Shown here in pieces: positions 58,555 to 64,000 of a stretch of 64,000 nt of DNA. Made by a program: the position numbers and the translations under genes. The notes under the pieces are model-generated. The model saw only the letters and a list, made by a program, of their open reading frames with translations, made no database searches and was not told where the DNA came from. Every line of letters starts with the position of its first letter. Within the stretch, counting starts at the first letter, position 1. Source of the stretch: Acanthopleura granulata (taxonomy: Eukaryota > Mollusca > Polyplacophora > Chitonida > Chitonidae); assembly GCA_016165875.1 (NCBI GenBank), contig JABBOT010000002.1, positions 15,145,125 through 15,209,124 of the forward strand, given 5' to 3'.

Positions 58555-59960
58555 GTCATGCTCAGGTGGTAAAGATCGTCGACAATTGGTTCTTCCGCCT
58601 TCATACAGATCGCCGGCGTACATGGAACTGCACAAAGAGATGGGTAATCAAGACACGGAAAAGACATTGGAACTCATTCGAGATTCAACTGGCCACATAT
58701 GTTGCGTGATGTTAATCATTTTGTTAACAGTTAATACAGCTGCCTGAAGAACAAGCAGTCAGGCAGGACAAAGAGAGCGCCTATGCAGCATATAGCCCCA
58801 TTCCAAATCGTGTCTTTCGATTCCTTACACCTAGAGAAGGGCAAGGGGGATACGAATATATTCTCCTTATAGTAGATCACTTCACCAGATACCTTCAAGC
58901 CTATCCCATCAGAAATAAGAGTGCCAAGACCGCTGCAACGCATCTGTGATGACTATACTCTGCGGTTTGGTCTCCCTCAGCGGATACATCACGACCAAGG
59001 GGAGGAGTTTGAAAACACACTGTTCCACCACCGAGAGAAACACCGCGGTCTGATAAAATCGGGAACTACGCCCTACCACACACAGGGGAATGGACAGGTG
59101 GAGAGGATGAATCGCACGCCGCTCAATATGCTTCGAACACTCCCACAACCACACAAGTCTGATTGGGCTACTCACTTGAACAAAATGCTGCACGCTCATA
59201 ACTGCACACGCTATGATGCCACAGGATTTGCCTTGTTTTTCTTGCTTTTTGGAAGATCTCCAATGTTGCCGATAGATCTTGTCTTCGGAGTTGGACAACC
59301 TAACAAAGAACCAGTAAATGTTACTGACCGACAGAAAGATATGCAGCAAGCGTTTAAAGAAGCTACAAGTAATTCTGAAAGAGCGGCAACTCACTCAGAG
59401 AAGCAATAGAGTAAGAAAGGCCGTGCGAGTGTCCTGATGCCTGGCGACCCTGTGATGGCACGTAATTTGTCGGAGCGGGTGGACCCACTGGGAAGAAAAA
59501 GTCCATCTCGTGGTGAAACAGATGAGAGACGAAGCCCCACTATATCGTGTCAAATCTGATCAAGGCGATGGAAGACAATGAGTTCTTCACTGGAATATAC
59601 TTCGACTTTCTTCCTGTCACACCCGAAAGAAATACAGTAGACAGGGCTCGATCAAGTCGCCCAAGTCGCAATCAACGCCAGACTAATGATCCAGACCCAG
59701 AAACTTCAAATGTCTGGGATGATGACGAGCATGACTTTAGTCCTTGTCAGCTTAGCCCGACGGTTTCGCCGTTCCTACCAAGAATACCTTCGTCCCCGAC
59801 AGCACAGTCACTGTTAACCGATTCATCGGCAGAGACCAGATAACAACTTAGCCAATACACCAGCTGAGGAGCTATCCCTCAGTCGTTCAGTAAGGTCTAG
59901 AAAGCCACCAGCAAGTCTGACAAACGGTGTAGACCGCACTGCCGTAGATTACTTTCTTAC
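58555..59960 (+). pseudogene. Integrase remnant of element B
   Basis: The catalytic-core end (GTTPYHTQGNGQVERMNRT at about 59063) and LLFGRSPMLPIDLVFG are well kept in the 162-codon frame 58921-59409. A D/E-rich C-terminal piece at 59547-59843 follows. The N-terminal zinc-binding part is fragmentary. Stops separate the blocks. Confidence 0.8.
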
Positions 59961-60244
59961 AGTACCTTAACTCATTTTGGTATGTTTTATAAACCCACTA
60001 GACAGCTTATATTCCGCCATTGTTTTACCTCTGTAAAGCTCTGCGTACTACATTGACGTATATGATAAACCTTACACAATCACAGATTGCTTCATTCAGT
60101 ATGTGTTAAGGGAAATGTTTTCATGCCTGTCGTTACATGTGTAACGAGACGTTTCCAAGAGTCGCTCAATACAAGCAAAAGTTGTGCACCTAGTGATGTT
60201 AGTATATTTAGTCTCAGTATGGCTAGATATAATAAAATAGGAAG

Positions 60245-61198
60245 TGTGATGCAAGACTAAATGTACGCCTGCATACATGTATCGTTTTTAGATTGCTAAA
60301 GCATGACAGTATATAAATAACTCTTGGGGGTATTATCGTTAATTTGTCTGGCCAACATACTTCGATTCCATGAAAATGATTCAAATTAGTTTCTGGACAA
60401 TATTAAAGTCATGCATGTGAAATCAAGTGGCTTTGCACACCACATGTTATTTGCCTGTTGAGTACTATATTCCAAAATGTCGAAACGACATTTATTTTAT
60501 CCGGGGCGGTATTTGGCAACACCCAATTCTTTTAAATACATTATTTCGAATAATAATGTTCAGACGTCTGTTTAGGTAGGTTGCAACGTTCGCAATTTTG
60601 TGATTACCGAGTGCGCACTCTCCGCTTACCGCTGGAGATGCGACTCATAAGACATTATCGCTAAACAGAATAAACTCCTGTTTATAGGTATGTTAGTAAC
60701 TGATCTGTATGTAAAATGATAGTTTGTATGCAATGTTAACGCTGTACAAATGTATTTCATTTCAGTTAATTGTAGTTTTGTGCGATAAACGACGAGATGT
60801 AAGGCGATCGTAATGTCACCATGGTAACGCAAGGCCCCTGTGCTTGATTAGCTGAACTTTTCTGATAAATACAATTATTTCGGTAAACTACTATCATTTC
60901 TGTTATTTTGCTAGTCATTGACTGTTGCCAAATAACTGTAGAATCGATTTGCTGCACAACTTTAGGAGATTTGGTTCATTTTCATGTAAAATCACATTTA
61001 ACGTTGCAAACTGTAAACAGAAAGTATGGAAGACCATTTGTGTTGTAGTGCTGTATGATAACGGTTTATCGTGAACAGTAGTTACCGACGGTGCACTCGC
61101 CCCTTACCTGTGACACTGTCGCTATACAGAATAAAGTCCAGTTTTACAGGTTACAAATCCAGTTTCTGTTGCTCTTCCCTCGACATACCCGTGTGACA
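60245..61198 (+). repeat. 3' LTR of element B
   Basis: It is preceded by AAAATAGGAAG, starts TGTGAT and ends TGTGACA. It contains GTATATAAATAA near 60309 and AATAAA-containing internal repeats. The LTR ends immediately before GGAAAAGTGG, as in copy A. Confidence 0.65.
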
Positions 61199-61199
61199 G

Positions 61200-61305
61200 G
61201 AAAAGTGGATGTAATAAGCAGCCCTGAGTGTGTCGTGTGCAGTGCTTCTTCTCATTGTCTTCTCGGTGTACGAACACACCCTCTGAGACACTCACAGGAT
61301 ATGAC
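61200..61305 (+). pseudogene. Transmembrane exon 1 relic of copy B
   Basis: This is the same place as 16399-16502 in copy A, but an extra base after GTGGAT (GATGTAATAAGC against GGTGCCCTAGC) shifts the frame, so the hydrophobic reading is lost. In this copy only the exon at 62361 can supply the membrane segment. Confidence 0.6.
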
Positions 61306-61565
61306 TTTTGTATCTGTCACGGAAAAGGGCATATTTTTCATACAAGTAGCCCATTTCTCTGTCTACTGTTATATGTGGATCAATTGGCATGGATTGAACA
61401 CACAATAAAGATATTGAACATACCCTTAAGAGCTTAGATATTCGAAGATGGAAGACGGCCTTAAAACCCTGTAAATCAATCAGTAGCTTAACACCCTTTT
61501 AGAATTAATCGCACTTTTCATGCTTTTCTTAGCTCTTGAGAAAGAGAGCTGTTTGTAAATTCAAA

Positions 61566-61800
61566 ATGTTAGATTACGGACGTTGGCGGGATCGTCTTTA
61601 TGGTATACAGGCCCAACGTAGGCAGGAGGAGGTCGAGCCGATGAACAAATTGACGTTGGGCCGATGATAGGTTACGGATGTTGGCGGGATCGCCCTTATG
61701 GGATGTAGGCCAGACATTGGCTGTTGTATATAGGTCCAACGTCAGGTGGAGCACGTCGAGCTGATGAGCAACATGACGTTGTGCCAACGGCATACAGCCG
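61566..61800. repeat. GC-rich degenerate tandem repeat (copy B)
   Basis: Units starting near 61572 and 61671 share GRTTACGGAYGTTGGCGGGAT, and a partial unit follows at about 61725. This is the counterpart of 16914-17190 with different unit spacing (about 99 rather than 122 bp). Confidence 0.65.
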
Positions 61801-62360
61801 ACACGTAGGTGACACCGGTTCCGTCTTTATGGGACGTCGGCACGACGACTTTATGACGTCTTCGTGTTATCTGAGTGTGATAGTCCACAATGTTGTTTGG
61901 AATACCTCCTGTCCGTCGGATGTCCCCCCCCCCCCAACGACTGAAATTTGGCAACATATAGTGTTCCCAGTAGACATGTACATTCCTAATAGTAACCAGC
62001 AAACAAGGTCGGGATTGCCTGCGTTAAACCCGTCACCTCCCAAAGGCCAACTCTGTAAGGCATTGAAACAAAGCGACAGTTCAGAGATGGGAATGGGTTA
62101 TCTACCCTTAGGTTAACCCTTGAACACTGCATAATGCTTGTTAAATCACATACTGTATTTAACTAGATTAAATATGGCGATGTTATCCACAATGTTGATG
62201 GCATGAATATAATTATCATGATGATAATTTCAATTTACGCCACACCAAACGTGATCAAATATAAAGCTTTAAGTTCTAGGAAGCTGAATTCTTCACCAGT
62301 AAGATCTCTAATATGTATACCTCAATATCACTATAATTCTCATTATCGTTTCCTTAGCAG
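61801..62360 (+). other. Intron of copy B with insertion
   Basis: Between the shared CCACAAT.TTGT (61883) and the shared CTTCACCA.TAAGATCTCT (62293), copy B has about 400 bp with no counterpart in A, including a C-homopolymer near 61924-61936. No feature is recognised. Confidence 0.4.
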
Positions 62361-62475
62361 GTTCCAATCTGACAGCTGTGATCGCGGGGGTGTCTTGTGG
62401 AGTTATTGTTCTTATCCTCATTGGGATCATTACATTCTACTTCCTGGTAACTCGCCGAAAGACCAACACAGACAG
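62361..62475 (+). CDS. Transmembrane exon of copy B
   Basis: The exon follows TCCTTAGCAG: SNLTAVIAGVSCGVIVLIL, IGIITFYFLVTRRK and TNTDR, donor GTAAAC in phase 2. It encodes a single helix and a basic stop-transfer motif. Its phase 2 exit fits the juxtamembrane exon at 63819 exactly. Confidence 0.8.
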
Positions 62476-62691
62476 GTAAACTTTTCTACGCAGCCGAATG
62501 TCATCAGATTGTGTTCTTTAAGGCTCAAAAATTAAGGTAGGCCTCATTATGGTGAAGACTTGATGTAAAACGTATATATTAAAATATATTTTTTCAGACA
62601 CTAATGGTTGCAGTCAGATATATGAAACTGAAAGAATGTGTTATGTACCACATTCACAATGAATTCATTTGTTAATGTATTTATTTGGTGG

Positions 62692-62925
62692 GACTTCCAT
62701 GGCTCAGACGGTTAGCGCGCTAACGCAGCGCAATAACCTAGAAGCCTCCCACCAGTGCGGTGGCTTTGAGTTTAAGCCCAGCTCGTCCTTTCCGGCCGTA
62801 CGTGGGAAGGTCTGCCAGCAACCTGCGTATGGTCGTGAGTTTCCCCCGGGCCCTGCGCGGTTTTCTCCCACCATAATGCTGGCAGCCGTCGTATGGGTGA
62901 AAAATTCTTCGCTGATTTGATTGGT
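62692..62925 (+). mobile_element. tRNA-derived SINE, plus orientation (copy B)
   Basis: The head has TGGCTCAGACGG (62700-62711) and GCGCGCTAACGCAGCGC. The body has TGGTCGTGAGTTTCCCCCGG and CACCATAATGCTGGCAGCCG. It is the best-preserved member of the family in this window. Confidence 0.85.
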
Positions 62926-62927
62926 GT

Positions 62928-63150
62928 TTTATTTTACTGACGGACTTTCACTTTTTTCACTTTTACGACGGCTTTCTGCATTATGGTGCGAGAAAACCGG
63001 ACAGACACCGGGAAAAACCCACGACCATCCCCAGGATGCTAGCGGATCTTGCAACCTACGACCGGAGAGGCAGACAATGTAAGCTGGGCTAGAACTCACT
63101 CCGATTGGACTGCACTAGCGGGCTAACCTTCTCAGCCTTGGAGGCCTCAG
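62928..63150 (-). mobile_element. SINE, minus orientation, head-to-head partner (copy B)
   Basis: Starts TTGGTGTTTTATTTTACTG, then GCATTATGGTGCGAGAAAACC and CCACGACCATCCCCAGG, ending ACTAGCGGGCTAACC. Orthologue of 17915-18150. Confidence 0.8.
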
Positions 63151-63159
63151 ATTCACAAT

Positions 63160-63415
63160 GGATATTTTTACTTATGTGATTGGTGATTCGTGCTGTGGTC
63201 AAGAACATATCACTTATACGACGGCGGCTAGCATTATTTTGGGAGGAAACCGGGCATAACCCGGGGAAAACCCTGTACGACCCGCTGGCGGACCTACCCA
63301 TGCAGAGGAAGCCAGTATGAGCACGATTTGAACTCACAGCGACCGCATTGGTGAGAGACACCTATGTCATTACGCGGCGCTGGTGTGCTAACCCTCTCGG
63401 CCACCGAGGCCATTG
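63160..63415 (-). mobile_element. Second SINE, minus orientation (copy B)
   Basis: CACTTATACGACGGCGGCTA, GGGAGGAAACCGGGCATAAC and the tRNA-like GCTAACCCTCTCGGCCACCG end. Orthologue of 18165-18428. Confidence 0.8.
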
Positions 63416-63544
63416 ATGCACGAAGAAAATCGTTATTATATTTCTCCCTGAATCAAGTTTGTGGTAATTATATAAAATGTACAGAACAAGAGTTATTCCC
63501 AGTAAAGGCTGTGAAATTCATAACGTGCCTTCAATAACTCCAGG

Positions 63545-63650
63545 AGGAGTGGAAAGTGGGAAGGTCTGCCAGCAACCCCAGGAGTACGGCGTAAAACATC
63601 AATCAAATAAATTAATCAAATCAATCTAGGAGGAGTGCAAAAGTGATATT
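63545..63650 (+). mobile_element. Internally deleted SINE with flanking duplication (copy B only)
   Basis: GTGGGAAGGTCTGCCAGCAACC is joined directly to GAGTACGGCGTAAAACATC and an AATCAAATAAATTAATC tail. It is flanked by AGGAGGAGTGGAAA and AGGAGGAGTGCAAAA, a target-site duplication; copy A has a single GGAGGAGTGCAAAA at about 18559. Confidence 0.75.
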
Positions 63651-63818
63651 TTAGAGCTAGACGTTGTCTTTTTACACTGTCCAGTTAACTAGTTTATTTA
63701 TGCCGTCAGTTACGTGCACATATAAACTCCACAGAGATTCCACGCTGTATGTGAAAACCTGCAACATAAAGAAGATGGCCTCCACCATTTTAATCGCAAA
63801 ATCTTCATTTATTTTCAG

Positions 63819-63885
63819 GAAAGAGGCTGAAGAATCATATCCCAACACTTTACCAATGTCGCATTATGAATCCATCCAAAATACG
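63819..63885 (+). CDS. Juxtamembrane exon of copy B
   Basis: After TTATTTTCAG one base completes Arg, then KEAEESYPNTLPMSHYESIQ and NT before GTAACA. HYESIQ is a plausible regulated juxtamembrane tyrosine. The phase 2 entry agrees with the transmembrane exon. Copy A lacks this exon through a deletion near 18630. Confidence 0.6.
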
Positions 63886-64000
63886 GTAACACGCAAGATA
63901 TAGCTGAAGTATATTTTCAGAACTGAGATACCGAAAAGATTTGTTTATTTCATTTTATTTGACACGACCTCCTCTGATCAAGTTCAAATTTCATACCGGT

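Larger units (their letters stand above)
53343..61198 (+). mobile_element. Decayed Ty3/gypsy LTR retrotransposon in copy B
   Basis: The element is orthologous to that at 10182-16397: 5' LTR remnant, tRNA-Pro-like primer site, gag with a zinc-knuckle remnant, protease DTG, reverse transcriptase, RNase H, integrase and 3' LTR. It keeps the gag-pro segment missing from A but contains its own internal duplication (57565-57709). Stops and frameshifts are present in every gene. Confidence 0.85.
37355..63885 (+). other. Copy B of the FN3 receptor (pseudo)kinase gene, kinase part beyond window
   Basis: From 39.8 kb it is the paralogue of copy A in direct orientation. The visible product is FN3-like (37355-37672), a Thr/Ser linker, FN3 (39782-40054), FN3 (40425-40703), a dead relic (41853-42092), FN3 (43423-43704), three FN3 domains split over 2, 2 and 3 exons (46355-50290), the membrane-proximal module (51104-52135), a Ty3/gypsy element in an intron, a transmembrane exon (62361-62475) and a juxtamembrane exon (63819-63885). 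Intron phases are compatible throughout except for one missing phase 2-to-1 exon between 52135 and 62361, not found. The kinase domain, predicted by homology with copy A, lies to the right. Confidence 0.75.

Overview
This is intron-rich, AT-rich animal DNA, not bacterial: short exons with GT/AG boundaries, phase-1 FN3 exons, abundant tRNA-derived SINEs, MITE-like foldbacks, microsatellites and two decayed Ty3/gypsy LTR elements. The SINE family (tRNA-like head with a TGGCTCAGTCGG box A, body with the ACCATAATGCTGG / CGTATAAGTGAAA type core, ATAAATA tail) is one I associate with molluscs and related lophotrochozoans, so a marine mollusc-like genome is my best guess; this rests on memory, not on a search.

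The backbone is a direct segmental duplication of one receptor gene. Copy A fills 1-23.1 kb (its 5' end lies left of the window); copy B runs from 37.4 kb to beyond the right edge. Exons, introns, SINEs, a MITE and a Ty3/gypsy element occur in the same order in both, so the duplication post-dates most insertions. The encoded protein is a chain of fibronectin type III domains, then a membrane-proximal module resembling that of R3-type receptor tyrosine phosphatases (CNGPLKP.TKYR), a transmembrane segment, a juxtamembrane stretch with HYESIQ, and a tyrosine-kinase-like domain with altered nucleotide and metal motifs (VAVR instead of VAVK, HGD instead of HRD, the DFG Asp-Phe missing). It therefore looks like a receptor pseudokinase.

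Copy A has lost its ectodomain: two in-frame stop codons, a destroyed splice donor, a frameshift, a 13-bp deletion, a 39-bp plus a 5-bp deletion, a moved acceptor, an exon replaced by a SINE, and a missing juxtamembrane exon. All its kinase exons are nevertheless open. Copy B has open ectodomain exons except for one fused relic, but its kinase exons lie beyond the window.

Both copies carry the same old Ty3/gypsy element (10.2-16.4 kb and 53.3-61.2 kb) just upstream of a transmembrane-type ORF. In A the element lost about 1.6 kb of gag-pro; in B a 145-bp piece of its protease region was copied into the middle of the reverse transcriptase YLDD motif. Between the genes (23-37 kb) are degenerate minisatellites, a tyrosine-recombinase retroelement relic (28.1-29.7 kb), a second SINE type, a MITE with about 41-bp inverted ends, and one isolated candidate transmembrane exon at 34.6 kb.

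All exon limits are read by eye from splice consensus and paralogue comparison; no transcript data were available.
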